NCBI GenBank assembly: GCA_963797765.1
Contig: CAWCQU010000002.1
Span: 806,001-870,000, forward strand
Length of the DNA stretch: 64,000 nt
Origin: JBGPTK01 sp963797765
GTDB taxonomy: Bacteria > Acidobacteriota > Terriglobia > Acidiferrales > UBA7541
Direction of reading: 5' to 3'
The translations under genes were made by a program, and so were the position numbers. Numbering within the stretch: the stretch's first letter is position 1; each line of letters opens with the position of its first letter. Under the pieces are notes generated by a model. That model was not told the DNA's origin and searched no databases. It was given only the letters and a program-made list of their open reading frames with translations. This document shows, in pieces, positions 35,734 through 45,387 of this stretch.

Positions 35734-37104
35734 ATGAGCGTCCCCACCGAGCCTCATCTGAAGCGCGGGTTCGGCCTTCTTCAGGCCACCGCGCTGAATT
35801 TCACCAACGTCGTCGGCGTTGGCCCGTTCATCACCATTCCGTTGATCTTGGCCGCGATGGGCGGCCCGCAAGCCATGCTCGGCTGGATTCTCGGCGCCTT
35901 GCTGGCCTTGTGCGATGGGCAGGTGTGGAGCGAACTCGGCGCGGCATGGCCCGGCTCCGGCGGCAGTTATCACTATCTCCGCGAAGCGTATGGAAAGGAA
36001 AGTCTGGGCCGCCTGATGGCGTTTTTATTCATCTGGCAGTTCGTTCTTAGCGGTCCTCTCGAAATCGCCTCCGGCATGATCGGGTTCTCCGACTACGCGG
36101 GTTATATCTGGCCTTCGATGACGCCTCTCGACCGCAAATTTCTCGCGGCGGCCGTGGGAGTCGCGGCGCTTGCGCTTCTTTACCGGAAAATCACGGTCCT
36201 TGGCAAAGTCACCGTCACATTGTGGGTCGGCACACTTGGTCACAATGTTTGGCGTGCTCGGCAATTGGCTTGCCTCATTTTCACCCACGCCTGGCATTTT
36301 CATTTCCTCCGCACGCCTTCGATTTTACTCGTGGATTTTTCCTCGGAATGGGCAGCGCCATGTTGATCGCTATGTACGATTACCTGGGTTACTACGATGT
36401 GTGCTACATTGGCGACGAAGTTCGCGATCCCGCCCGCGTAATTCCGCGCTCGATTCTTTACTGCATCTTGATGAGCGCGGCCGGATATCTGGCAATCAAC
36501 GTCACGCTGATCGGCGTGGTGCCCTGGCAGCAGGCCATGCACTCGCACTATCTTGGTTTCGGAATTCATGCAGCAGATTCACGGCCGCACCGCAGCCATT
36601 CTGATCACGCTGATGATTTTGTGGACGGCATTCGGTTCGGTCTTCGCATTGCTCCTCGGCTATTCGCGGATTCCTTACGCCGCGGCGTTGGATGGATTCT
36701 TTTTCCGCGCTTTCGCCCGCGTGCATCCCACTAAAAACTTTCCCCAGGTTTCTCTGCTCGTCCTCGGTGCGGTCTCGATCGTCGCCGCCTTCTTTCCGCT
36801 CGATGTGGTCATCACCGCTTTGATCACGACCCGCGTTCTCGTGCAATTCATGGCTCAGATTTTTGCACTGCCGCTCCTTCGCCGGCTTCCGCGGCAGGAT
36901 CGCCCCTACCAAATGTGGCTTTATCCGGTCCCCGCACTAATTGCCTTCGTCGGTTGGAGTTATATTTTTCTCACCTCCGGCTGGAAATATGTCGCGCTCG
37001 GTCTGCTCACTCTCGCGGCGGGTGTCTTAATCTATTGTTTCCGGGCATATTCCACCCGCACCTGGCCCTTCGCGCTAATCCAACGGCGTGTCCAAGATAT
37101 CTAG
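35734..37104 (+). pseudogene. APC family amino acid permease, broken by three +1 shifts
   Basis: The frame starts with KRGFGLLQATALNFTNVVG and reads well to KVTVTLWVGTL. It then needs one base skipped near 36236 (LVTMFGVLGNW), another near 36250-36256 (GLPHFHPRLAFSFPPHAFDF, then FLGMGSAMLIAMYDYLGYYD) and a third near 36557 (LVSEFMQQIHGRTAAILIT) to finish at RVQDI. About 456 codons with 12 predicted membrane segments, the normal size for the family. Because the whole protein is present and well conserved, sequence errors are as likely as true decay. Substrate unknown; it follows the M20 peptidase gene by 10 bp. Confidence 0.8.
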
Positions 37105-37449
37105 ATCATCGCGTTCGGCTGCTAACCCTCCGCAAGAAAAGCACTAAACGCGATTTCAAAGCATTAGTACTCCCACACCTCTTCTCGCTCCAAAAAGAGT
37201 TGCCTTGCCGCCCACAAAAGAGTTTGGACTTGCTCCCCGGATGGTTTACTCTTGCCCACCAAGCGAAGGTTCCAGGAGGGAATAAGCAGAAGAGCCAGGT
37301 TCAGGTCCGACCGCAACCAACTCCAGTTCAATATCCGTTTACTCAAGCATCCGGTCGCGTCGGGTAGAATTCTCACGGCCTCTTCCTCTGGTGTCGCCAG
37401 AAACAAAAGATTACTAGGCTCGGTGGAGCTCGCAGGGAGGGCTTTCGCC
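37105..37449. other. Intergenic region upstream of the large secreted protein
   Basis: 345 bp with no gene I can support; the open frames over it have no homology-like features and no ribosome sites. It should carry the promoter for the gene starting at 37450. No clear hairpin or repeat seen. Confidence 0.4.
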
Positions 37450-40400
37450 ATGAAATTTCCTGTTCGGCTGTCCGTTTCTTTTCTCACTACAATTCTTTGC
37501 GTAATTCCTTGCCTGGCACTGGCGGCCGGGGGTGCACTCCCTTCCGCTCCGTCAGAAAACTCCAAGGCGGCTCCCACGGCTCAACAAGCTAGCCAGTCGT
37601 CCGCATCTTCGTCCGACGTCTCGATTCCTGGTCCGCTTCGCCCCTTCCTGCGTATGGCCGGCATCAGCCAGAACGTGACACCGGAGGAAGTGCTCCCTTT
37701 TCTTGCGCGCAATGTGGTGGTGCAGGGTTTCGAGTACGGCAGGCCCACCGAGTTTCTGATCCTTCTCAGGCGTTACCTCGAACAGGCCAGGGAACTGGTG
37801 CAACTCGCCGGCCCGGAAGGCGTGATTCGCGTTGCCAGTTGCAACGATGCAAAACCCTTGCTCGCCATCCTCGGCTACCGCCTGCGCCAAGGCTGCGGTC
37901 CGAAGACCTCAGCGGAAGCCGCCGTTCCCGAAAGGGCCTTTCTCACCATCGATTCCGGCTTTCCGCTGGCGGACCTGGAAGAATCGCTTCGCGGAGGCAA
38001 GCCCTTCAATCTTCCGTTCCCTTCCGCCAATGTGCCCGCATTGTTCACGCAGGAAGATTGGCTGAAACTCGACAAGAACGAAAAGCATCCCAAGGAAAAT
38101 TTAGTCGATTCTTTGCTGCACGATCCTTACATGGCCCGTCTCTATTGGGCCATGGCTCGGATCGATACAGCTACCAGGGCAAGCCTTCGCCAATCACCCG
38201 GATTGCCAAATCTCGCCCCATTCGCGGGAGTTCTAGATTTTTACGGTAGCTATATTTGCATTCGATCCGGCCGAGTGGTGGTCCCGGGGGGCGCTTCTGC
38301 TGAATCGGCTTGGAAGGAACTTGTGGGAGCCGACCCGTCTTCACCGGGCGAATTCGTAGAAAAACTTGTCGCCAAGGACGATGGTTGGCTAGCTGCTTAT
38401 TTCGACGCTTTGTCCCGTGTCAATTTGCAGCAGCAGGCATACTTCACCGAGCCTGCCCGGTTACACCGTTTCTATAAAGCCCTCCGCTCGAAAGACATCA
38501 CTCCGGGCGCCGCCAGGCCCGTGTTTCGGCCAGACCCAGGCCTCGTGCTGCTGGTCACTCGGCTTCAATTGGATACCGACGGCCAACCCTATGTCCCCGG
38601 CAACCTGGAAGTTTGGAAAGAAGTTCTGCGCCATGAAGGCGATTCCAAAAAAGCCAAAGAGTGGGCCAAGCGGACAGCTCACTGGTCCAATTCCGAACAA
38701 ATGCTCGAAGGGATGTTCGAGCTTTCTCGATTCTCATCGAAGGACGGGCCGCTGCAGGTTTATTTATCCTTGAGCGAAATCGACCGCCGCCGTTCCCGCG
38801 ATCAGCGCATGAGTCCGCAGACGGTTCGCTTGCTTGTCGCCAAGTATTCGCGCTTCGGCAGCCAGTATTCTATTTTTTCCGAATTCCACGGCCTGAACGA
38901 CGCTTCCATCACGCGTTTCGTAAGCGTGGCCCAATCCCTCGATCGCATCCCCGACCGCATGGAGCGCGCCGATGCGCTGGGTATCCTCCAATCCAATATC
39001 GGCATTTGGCAAATCCTGGCCCGGCAAGGACAGATTTCGGACGCCAATTTGAACGATTCCTGGCAGCGGATTGTCAATCAATTTGCCGCGATCCAATCTT
39101 CCGCCCAGCTTTTTGACGCGGGCCGAAATGCGCTCGCGGCGCAGTTGCAGGCCGTCACTGGAAGATCCTCACATTCCCAGGACGCCATCATCGACCTGTT
39201 GGCTGGCCCTCCACAGTCCGATCCCGAAGGCCAGAAAGTGCATCGCGATCTCGCCGACAAGATTCGCTCCGATATGAACGACCAGCGGCTCGTTTCTCTC
39301 GACACATTGTTCGCGCTGGGTGACGGCTTGAATCAATTGTCGCAAAACAGGAGTTCCACGGAGGCTCTCACTCTATTAGCCGGAGAGCTTCGCGAATTTG
39401 AAATGCCCAGGCCGCTCCTAACTGCCCGCGAACGCACTGAATGGGCTACCGGGCCTTCGCACAACCGCCACACGGCTCTCGAGATGCAGACCGATCTCTC
39501 AAAAATTATCAAATCCCCGGGCTCTGCCAATGATCTCTTGAAGGCTCGCGGCCAATTGGCTCCTTTTCTCAGGGATACCCTCGTTGGACTGAATTACTCC
39601 TTCTACGATCCGCCGGGCGGCCAGATGCTCCACAATAACGCCCTGTTTGTTCGCTCCCACGATTTCTCAGGTGAGATGACTATCGGCGGAGAACAAGCCT
39701 GGCAGACTCCGCAACTTTTCGACCGTGGTTCCACCGCGAATGGCGGCGCTTTTCTGGCCGGCTCGCTGGCCGACCTTCCCTACGTGCTGGCGCAGGTTGA
39801 GCAGGATTTCATCGTCCCGGAAAACGTGCAGTCGCTGATCTGGGAGGATATGGTGCCCGGCCTGTTGACCAGCGCCATCGTTCCGCGCTGGTGGAGTGTT
39901 ACCCGAAATGAATTGCACGCCGTTACCCTGTACCAGCGCGCCGGTGAGGAACTCTTGGCCGCCGCAAGAGGGAATGAAAAACTCCGCGCCGAAGTTTTGA
40001 CAATCCTTTCCGATCGCATGCTTCCTCAAAAGTTCGAACAAGTCGAGACAGCCCTTCGCTCAGCAAGCTCCGAAGATCTGCTTCTTTTGTTGACGCCGGC
40101 CGATACTTTCTACTTGGCTGCTGAATTCCGCGGAAGATTCCCCGCAACCAACGAATACTGGGGAGCGGCCGGGAACGACTTGGAAGCTCTTTCGATTAAT
40201 GATCCTGACGAGGTAAGCCTGGCTCGTTTGTCCGCCGATTTTGGGGTTCCACATCCGATTCTCACGCAAAGTTATGCGCGCGAATTGTTGAATATCAAGC
40301 CCTTTCCCACCTATATGGGTTATTCCAGCCGTTTGTTGGCCGAATCGTGGGATTCCAATAACCTTTACTGGGCCCGCCTGGCGGACGAGATGGGCTACCC

Positions 40401-40578
40401 TCCCGTGATGTTGAACCAATTGGTTCCCGAACTGACTCATCACATGGCGGGCCGAATCTTCGGATCGCACCTGGAGGATTCGCCGGCCCTGCTTCGCGCG
40501 ATGAAAGAGACCGGCGAAGATTTTCGTCAAGGCAAGATTGCGTCTCTGGCGAAGACTGGCTCCACTTCCGGGCATTAA
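37450..40578 (+). CDS. Large secreted protein of unknown function
   Basis: 1042 residues. Signal peptide of about 26 residues (MKFPVRLSVSFLTTILCVIP, then CLALAA), followed by a mostly helical protein with no membrane segments, no obvious repeats and few cysteines. I recognise no enzyme motif; the recurring PEEVLPFLARNVVVQGFEYG and LRRYLEQARELVQLA stretches look like helical-solenoid packing. The start at 37450 has GGGAGGG upstream and begins the signal peptide; 66 further in-frame codons are not supported. Next to an acidobacterial vWA protein 81 bp downstream on the same strand, so the two may work together at the cell surface (inference). Confidence 0.75.
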   Translation: MKFPVRLSVSFLTTILCVIPCLALAAGGALPSAPSENSKAAPTAQQASQSSASSSDVSIPGPLRPFLRMAGISQNVTPEEVLPFLARNVVVQGFEYGRPTEFLILLRRYLEQARELVQLAGPEGVIRVASCNDAKPLLAILGYRLRQGCGPKTSAEAAVPERAFLTIDSGFPLADLEESLRGGKPFNLPFPSANVPALFTQEDWLKLDKNEKHPKENLVDSLLHDPYMARLYWAMARIDTATRASLRQSPGLPNLAPFAGVLDFYGSYICIRSGRVVVPGGASAESAWKELVGADPSSPGEFVEKLVAKDDGWLAAYFDALSRVNLQQQAYFTEPARLHRFYKALRSKDITPGAARPVFRPDPGLVLLVTRLQLDTDGQPYVPGNLEVWKEVLRHEGDSKKAKEWAKRTAHWSNSEQMLEGMFELSRFSSKDGPLQVYLSLSEIDRRRSRDQRMSPQTVRLLVAKYSRFGSQYSIFSEFHGLNDASITRFVSVAQSLDRIPDRMERADALGILQSNIGIWQILARQGQISDANLNDSWQRIVNQFAAIQSSAQLFDAGRNALAAQLQAVTGRSSHSQDAIIDLLAGPPQSDPEGQKVHRDLADKIRSDMNDQRLVSLDTLFALGDGLNQLSQNRSSTEALTLLAGELREFEMPRPLLTARERTEWATGPSHNRHTALEMQTDLSKIIKSPGSANDLLKARGQLAPFLRDTLVGLNYSFYDPPGGQMLHNNALFVRSHDFSGEMTIGGEQAWQTPQLFDRGSTANGGAFLAGSLADLPYVLAQVEQDFIVPENVQSLIWEDMVPGLLTSAIVPRWWSVTRNELHAVTLYQRAGEELLAAARGNEKLRAEVLTILSDRMLPQKFEQVETALRSASSEDLLLLLTPADTFYLAAEFRGRFPATNEYWGAAGNDLEALSINDPDEVSLARLSADFGVPHPILTQSYARELLNIKPFPTYMGYSSRLLAESWDSNNLYWARLADEMGYPPVMLNQLVPELTHHMAGRIFGSHLEDSPALLRAMKETGEDFRQGKIASLAKTGSTSGH

Positions 40579-40659
40579 TGGATCGGCGGTACGCTAGGAA
40601 AGATTCTTGGGATACTGACCGGCTGGCCTGGATTTAACGGGCGGGTAGGAGAGCATGCG

Positions 40660-41700
40660 GTGGCGAGACATCGATTTCTGATTCTTTTTCTTTTGCCGGT
40701 ACTCCTTTCCGGCTCCGCTCTCTGGATGGCGGGCCAAAAAAACGACCAGGACCAAACTGTTTTTCGCGTCACCGTTGACATGGTCCAATTGAATGTCGCG
40801 GTTACCGACAGCAAGGGAAACTACATCACGCACCTGCGCCCCTCGGATTTTGTGATCACCGAGGACGGTATCCCTCAAAAAATCGCCACCTTTGAGGAAG
40901 GCAACGAAGCCCCGCGAAGCTTGCTCGATCTTGCACAGGGTGACGCCAATCCCAAACCCGACGCCGCCCCGGTCAGCGATCACGATCAAGGTCTTGCCTC
41001 CGCCATGGCCGGCGCCAATGTATTCATCCTGTTCGATACCAGCGACTATATGTACCGCAGTTTTGCTCTCGCTCAGGATGCCATTGCCGAATTTATTCGA
41101 ACTCTAGACGGCCCGGACCGCGTGGCCTTCTATTCTTTCAGCCGCGACTTTTTCAGGGCTTCCGCGCTTACCGCCGATCGCTCCACCGTCTTGCGCGGCG
41201 TTCGCACCACAATTGTGGGAGATCATGCCGCGCTCTACAACGCTTTGCTGCTCACCCTGAAAGATGCAGCCAAGTTTTCCGGCAAAAAAGTAATCGTCGC
41301 CTTCTCGAACGGCCCCGATAACGCCAGCACGGTCGCTCCCGATGACGTTGGTGAACTGGCCCAGTGGGAAGGGATTCCCATCTACATGATCAGTACCTCG
41401 GAAGCCAAGCATGATCCCGCCTCCGCCACCGTTTTCGCCCGCATGAGCGCCAGCACCGGCGGCGAAGCCTTTTTCGCCAAGACCTGGCGAGACCAGCAGC
41501 TAGCTTTCCGCGCCATCCAAAACGACTTGTCCCACCTCTACGCCCTGGGCTATTACCCCCAGCCCAATCCCAATCGCGGCTGGCGCGCCATTAAAGTGAA
41601 GCTGGTCGGCGAGCATGCCAAGAAATATCGCATCCGCACTCGCAGCGGCTACCGCCCCAAATCGTCGCGCGTCGCCGCCGACACAAGCCCAGCCCCGTAA
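40660..41700 (+). CDS. Secreted vWFA-related acidobacterial domain protein
   Basis: 346 residues. N-terminal signal anchor (LILFLLPVLLSGSALWMAG), then a small beta domain (VDMVQLNVAVTDSKGNYITH, then LRPSDFVITEDG) typical of this group, then a von Willebrand A fold. The metal-ion site is degenerate: FDTSDYM in place of DxSxS. The C-terminal part (YALGYYPQPNPNRGWRAIKV) is the usual ending. GTG start at 40660 with TAGGAG 8 nt upstream. Likely an adhesion or protein-binding module outside the cytoplasm; partner unknown. Confidence 0.87.
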   Translation: MARHRFLILFLLPVLLSGSALWMAGQKNDQDQTVFRVTVDMVQLNVAVTDSKGNYITHLRPSDFVITEDGIPQKIATFEEGNEAPRSLLDLAQGDANPKPDAAPVSDHDQGLASAMAGANVFILFDTSDYMYRSFALAQDAIAEFIRTLDGPDRVAFYSFSRDFFRASALTADRSTVLRGVRTTIVGDHAALYNALLLTLKDAAKFSGKKVIVAFSNGPDNASTVAPDDVGELAQWEGIPIYMISTSEAKHDPASATVFARMSASTGGEAFFAKTWRDQQLAFRAIQNDLSHLYALGYYPQPNPNRGWRAIKVKLVGEHAKKYRIRTRSGYRPKSSRVAADTSPAP

Positions 41701-41763
41701 AACCGGCCAGCCCAGCCGGGACTACATGCGAAATGGTTTGCCATGAAATCGCCGCGCCGTGCG

Positions 41764-42258
41764 CTAAGTTGTGGGAATCAGGCTCGTCCGGAATTCACGC
41801 GCGGCAAAAATACCGAGCACCACGAACAGAATCATGGAGAAGATTTGAGCGATCAGGAACGGCGGCTCGGATTGCGTGGGGGCCATTGCATGAAGCGCTG
41901 GCACCTTCATGAAGAGTTGTGCGATCAAAACGAACACATTCAGATAAAGGGCAATCACCGCGCTAATGACGTAAACGCGGCGCCAGCCGCCCGCGAGATG
42001 ACCGGCGTAACGCGCGTAAATTGCAATCGCCAGCACAATCAGCGATACCATGCCCACCCCATACGACGGCAAGAATTTATGGAACGGAAAAAGAAATCCG
42101 GTCACGCTCGTCAGCACCGTGCTCGCCAGAAAGATTGCGGTCCAGCCGTCCATCCGGTTCGCCTTCAACAGCCCAAACACCACCACAAACCCCGAAAAGA
42201 TCCCGATCAAGCTCAAAACAACGTGCACCAGGGTAAACGTCGTCATGCCCAAGATCAT
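41764..42258 (-). CDS. Hypothetical four-helix membrane protein
   Basis: 164 residues with four or five hydrophobic segments: FTLVHVVLSLIGIFSGFVVV, TAIFLASTVLTSVTGFLFPF, VSLIVLAIAIYARYAGHL, VYVISAVIALYLNVFVLIAQ and a last FSMILFVVLGIFA. A strong GGAGGG lies 7 nt before the ATG, so the gene is real. No known catalytic motif. Small membrane proteins of this shape are common in acidobacteria; function unknown. Confidence 0.7.
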   Translation of the reverse strand: MILGMTTFTLVHVVLSLIGIFSGFVVVFGLLKANRMDGWTAIFLASTVLTSVTGFLFPFHKFLPSYGVGMVSLIVLAIAIYARYAGHLAGGWRRVYVISAVIALYLNVFVLIAQLFMKVPALHAMAPTQSEPPFLIAQIFSMILFVVLGIFAAREFRTSLIPTT

Positions 42259-42427
42259 GATGCGTCCCTCCTTTTTATTAAGTTACAGTTAATGCTGCCA
42301 TCTCCCAGATCGCTTCCCAGCTAGTTTCGCCGCACGAAATTCGACGATCCAAATCGTTGGTAGACCCCTCGCAAGGATTGGCCCGTCCTTTCGCTTCCTA
42401 AAATGTATGGAGAGGCCACCGAAAGAG

Positions 42428-42504
42428 TGGTAGGCCCGTGGGGACTCGAACCCCAGACCTGGCCGACCCGGTCGGCCCGCTCTAACTACCCGAGCGCAAG
42501 AAAA
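42428..42504 (-). pseudogene. Degenerate tandem copy of tRNA-Val (pseudo-tRNA)
   Basis: Colinear with tRNA-Val at an offset of exactly 80 bp. The 3' 33 bp (T-arm, acceptor strand, CCA) are identical. The D-stem GCTC/GAGC is kept, but the 5' acceptor strand is lost (TTTTCTT cannot pair with CGGGCCT). The anticodon arm is replaced by a different yet perfect hairpin, GGCCG-ACCGGGT-CGGCC, with C instead of the invariant U at position 33. It cannot work as a normal tRNA. Confidence 0.85.
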
Positions 42505-42507
42505 AGA

Positions 42508-42584
42508 TGGTAGGCCCGTGGGGACTCGAACCCCAGACCTCTACCGTGTCAAGGTAGCGCTCTAACCAACTGAGCTACGGGCCT
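42508..42584 (-). tRNA. tRNA-Val (GAC)
   Basis: 77 nt including encoded CCA. Acceptor AGGCCCG/CGGGCCT, D-arm GCTC/GAGC, anticodon arm CTACC-TTGACAC-GGTAG with anticodon GAC, T-arm CTGGGG-TTCGAGT-CCCC. Its 3' third is repeated directly downstream in a pseudo-tRNA. Confidence 0.96.
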
Positions 42585-42786
42585 AACTTCGCAACTTCTA
42601 AAGCTTCGTCCCTGGTTTGAACACCAGCTTTACTGGCCTGGCACCGAATCGGGAGTAGTGAGGAACCAACTTGAGCGTCATCCAGCGCACGAACGGGACT
42701 TAGTTTATCATTCACAAAAGGGCGTGCATAGAGTGGCGTGCCGGCGCCGCAGATCAATCCCGCAGGGAATCAATAAGGCGGATTCA

Positions 42787-43780
42787 TCAGCGGGCGGCGG
42801 GAACGAATACCCTTGCGGGTGCTTGCAGTTCGACGCCGGAAAGTTCGGTGGTTACTTTGAGGGGGACGAAGTCACGTTTCTTGCCCAGTTGAGCGCGGAA
42901 CGTCAGGCGGTATTGCTGCCCGAGCAATTTCGAGAGTTGATGCAGGTAAGGAGCGAAGGAAAGCGGAGTCTGCAAACCCTGGAAAAAGGCTTCGCCGCCG
43001 GTTTCCGAGGTGATGCGATTCAGGCAGCCCTGTCCGTTGCTGATCAAGAAGGAATTTCCGGAGGATGACACCGGAGATCCGTTGGCAAAAATTGTGTAGA
43101 ACGTAACTTCGGCGCGTTGCGCGGAATCAATCGCTTCCTGCAGGTCCATATTGGCGCCGGGATTCGAATCGGTGACTCCGCGGAACAGGTCAATGCCATT
43201 GCTAATCAGCAGCACGGCGCGGCGATTGCGGCTGGAGCCACCGGGCCAATGCTTCAAAAGATCGGACGTCGCCTGAAAGATGCTGGCGCCTTGCTGGCTG
43301 CGGCCCAGAGGCAGGCGCAACGCCTTCGCGGCCAAGTCCCGATTCACGGTGAAAGCCTGCGCCTGTTTCGCCGACCCGTATTCACTGTAATAAATGGCTA
43401 CTCGAGTGGAAGGCGGCAGCGAATGAATGAAATTGGAAATATCTCCCAGTTGCAAGCCGAGACTCGAATCCAGGGAGTTGTCGATCAAGATCGCCAAGTC
43501 GAGACCCGCGTGACGGTCTTTGGCGGACACCCATTCCACCACGGGGCGCCGGTCGTTTCCCTGGCGCACGATGACGTCATTTTGCGTGACGGGAGGGGGA
43601 GCGGCGTTGTCGCGGCCTTTCGCGGTGACCGTTACGTGAATCAGCTCCGGCGACTTCGAGGGTGGAGGATCCTGCGCCGGCGCGGGATAGGCGGAGGGGC
43701 CCGCGCCGATCGCCGCCAGAAATCAGGGCCAGTAGCGCCGCCTGCACCCACGCCCGCTCATGCATCGCGAAAATCTTCAT
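42787..43780 (-). CDS. Secreted vWFA domain protein (one frameshift)
   Basis: Main open frame 42787-43569 (260 residues) has a vWA fold: strand LDLAILIDNSLDSSL (degenerate metal site DNSLDS), RRAVLLISNGIDLF and a C-terminal YRLTFRAQLGKKRDFVPLKV. Its own GTG at 43569 lacks a leader. Upstream, another frame encodes a signal-like start (MKIFAMHERAWVQAALLALI, 43780), and skipping one T near 43720 joins it to LAAIGAGPSAYPAPAQDPPP, then SKSPELIHVTV, which continues in frame. So the intact gene is 43780-42787 with one extra base. Similar to the vWA protein at 40660, but on the opposite strand. Confidence 0.78.
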
Positions 43781-44073
43781 GATTCGTTATTCCTTCGACG
43801 AGCGCCGCCTGCGCTCTACTTACTTAGATGCCCCGATTCAAAGTCTTGGATGCAAGACAAGGAAACCAGCCGGCGCCAGTGGCCAGCCGCCTGGCTATTT
43901 TGCACCTTCTCGGCTCGCAAAGAGACAACTATTCGCGCTTGCGACACAGCCGCCGGCGGATTCGCCCGGCATAGCCAATAGGTATGGTATTCATGGATGG
44001 TGCGTTTTGTCGAGAGATGCCGGGAGAAATTGGGCCCGCTGCAAGGCAAGGCGCTGCCGGAGGAATGAATTTC

Positions 44074-45293
44074 ATGGGATCATCCGTACCGCCATCTGCT
44101 TCCGCTCCAACCTCTGCTGCCGCCGGCTCCGGCGACGCAGCGCCGCCGAAACTTCCTACGCAGCAAATTATCGCAGCGATGGTCCACAAATCGAAACAGG
44201 TGAGCGACCTGATTTTCTCGGTGGGAAGCTTGCCGCTGGTGGAATTGAACGGGCAGCTTGTGCCGGTGGAATTGCCGGGGTTGCAGAAACTGAAGCCCGC
44301 CGATACAGGGCAGGTGGCGAACGACCTGATAGGAACGAACAAGCTGGCGCTGCAGAAACTGCGCGATCAGGGATCTTGCGACATTTCCTACAGCCTGCCG
44401 AACCTGGCGCGATTTCGCGTGAATATTTTCGTGCAGCGCGGCACCTACGCCATCGTGATGCGCGTGATTCCCACCAAAATTCCGGTGATTCGCGGATTTG
44501 AATCTGCCGCCGCAACTGGCGGATTGCGTGGAATTGCGCAACGGCGTGGTGCTGGTGACCGGGCCCACCGGATCGGGAAAATCCTCGACGCTGGCCGCGA
44601 TTTTGAACCAGATCAACCTGGAAAAGGCCTACCACATCATCACCATCGAAGATCCCGATCGAATTCCTGCACAGCCACAAGAAATCGATTATTCACCAGC
44701 GCGAATTGCACAGCGATACTCCCAGCTTCGCGCTGGCTTTGCGCGCGGCGCTGCGCCAGGCGCCGAAAGTGATCCTGGTGGGCGAGATGCGCGACCGCGA
44801 AACAATTGAAATCGCCCTCGAAGCCGCCGAAACCGGCCACCTGGTTTTCTCGACGTTGCACACGATCGACGCATCGAAGACGGTGGAAAGGATCATCGGC
44901 GCGTTTGCCCTGGGCGATCAGCAGCAGGTGCGCAACCGCCTGGCGAAATCGTTCCGCTATTTTATTTCGCAGCGCCTGGTGCCGCGGAAAGACGGCAAGG
45001 GCCGCCTGGGCGTGTTTGAAATCCTGAAATCGACGATGCGCACGCGCGAATATATCGAGAAGGGCGAAGGCGAAGGGAAATCACTGATCGATGCGATGCA
45101 GGATGGCTCGCTCGAAGGAATGCAGTATTTTGACGGCGAACTCGAACGATACGTCCGCAGCGGCACGATCAGCATGGATACCGCCCTGGGCTACGCAACC
45201 AATGCGGGAAATTTCCGCCTGCAACTGGCTGATTTCACGGAAGACGCGCGTGGGGAAGAATCACCGCGAAATTGCCGGAAAAACGGAAATTGA
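44074..45293 (+). CDS. pilT: PilT-like type IV pilus retraction ATPase (two frameshifts)
   Basis: About 405 codons. N-terminal domain VSDLIFSVGSLPLVELNGQL; after IPVIR the frame must skip one base near 44494 to give DLNLPPQLADCVELRNGVVL and the Walker A GPTGSGKSSTL. After IITIED it must skip one C of the CCC run near 44657 to give PIEFLHSHKKSIIHQRE (the conserved Asp-box region), then the His-box LVFSTLHTIDA and the rest. Each part is clearly PilT/PilU. A hexameric cytoplasmic motor that retracts type IV pili. Start: GGAGG upstream of ATG 44074. No other pilus gene is in the window. The frameshifts look like single-base insertions. Confidence 0.85.
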
Positions 45294-45387
45294 AATCACC
45301 GATAGCGCGAAAACGGAATTTGAGGGTGCTCCCATCCCGCGATTTGAAGCGGCGAATGCGGGGCTTGGGTGCCCCATCGCCTTCGAC

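Noticed and set aside
42575..42757. 60-residue minus-strand frame upstream of tRNA-Val
   Set aside because: It overlaps the tRNA, has no ribosome site and shows no coding character.
45091..45387. First 99 codons of the long frame leading into the transposase remnant
   Set aside because: They are pilT sequence read in a different frame plus a short unassigned stretch; transposase similarity starts only at SQGIGSARE.
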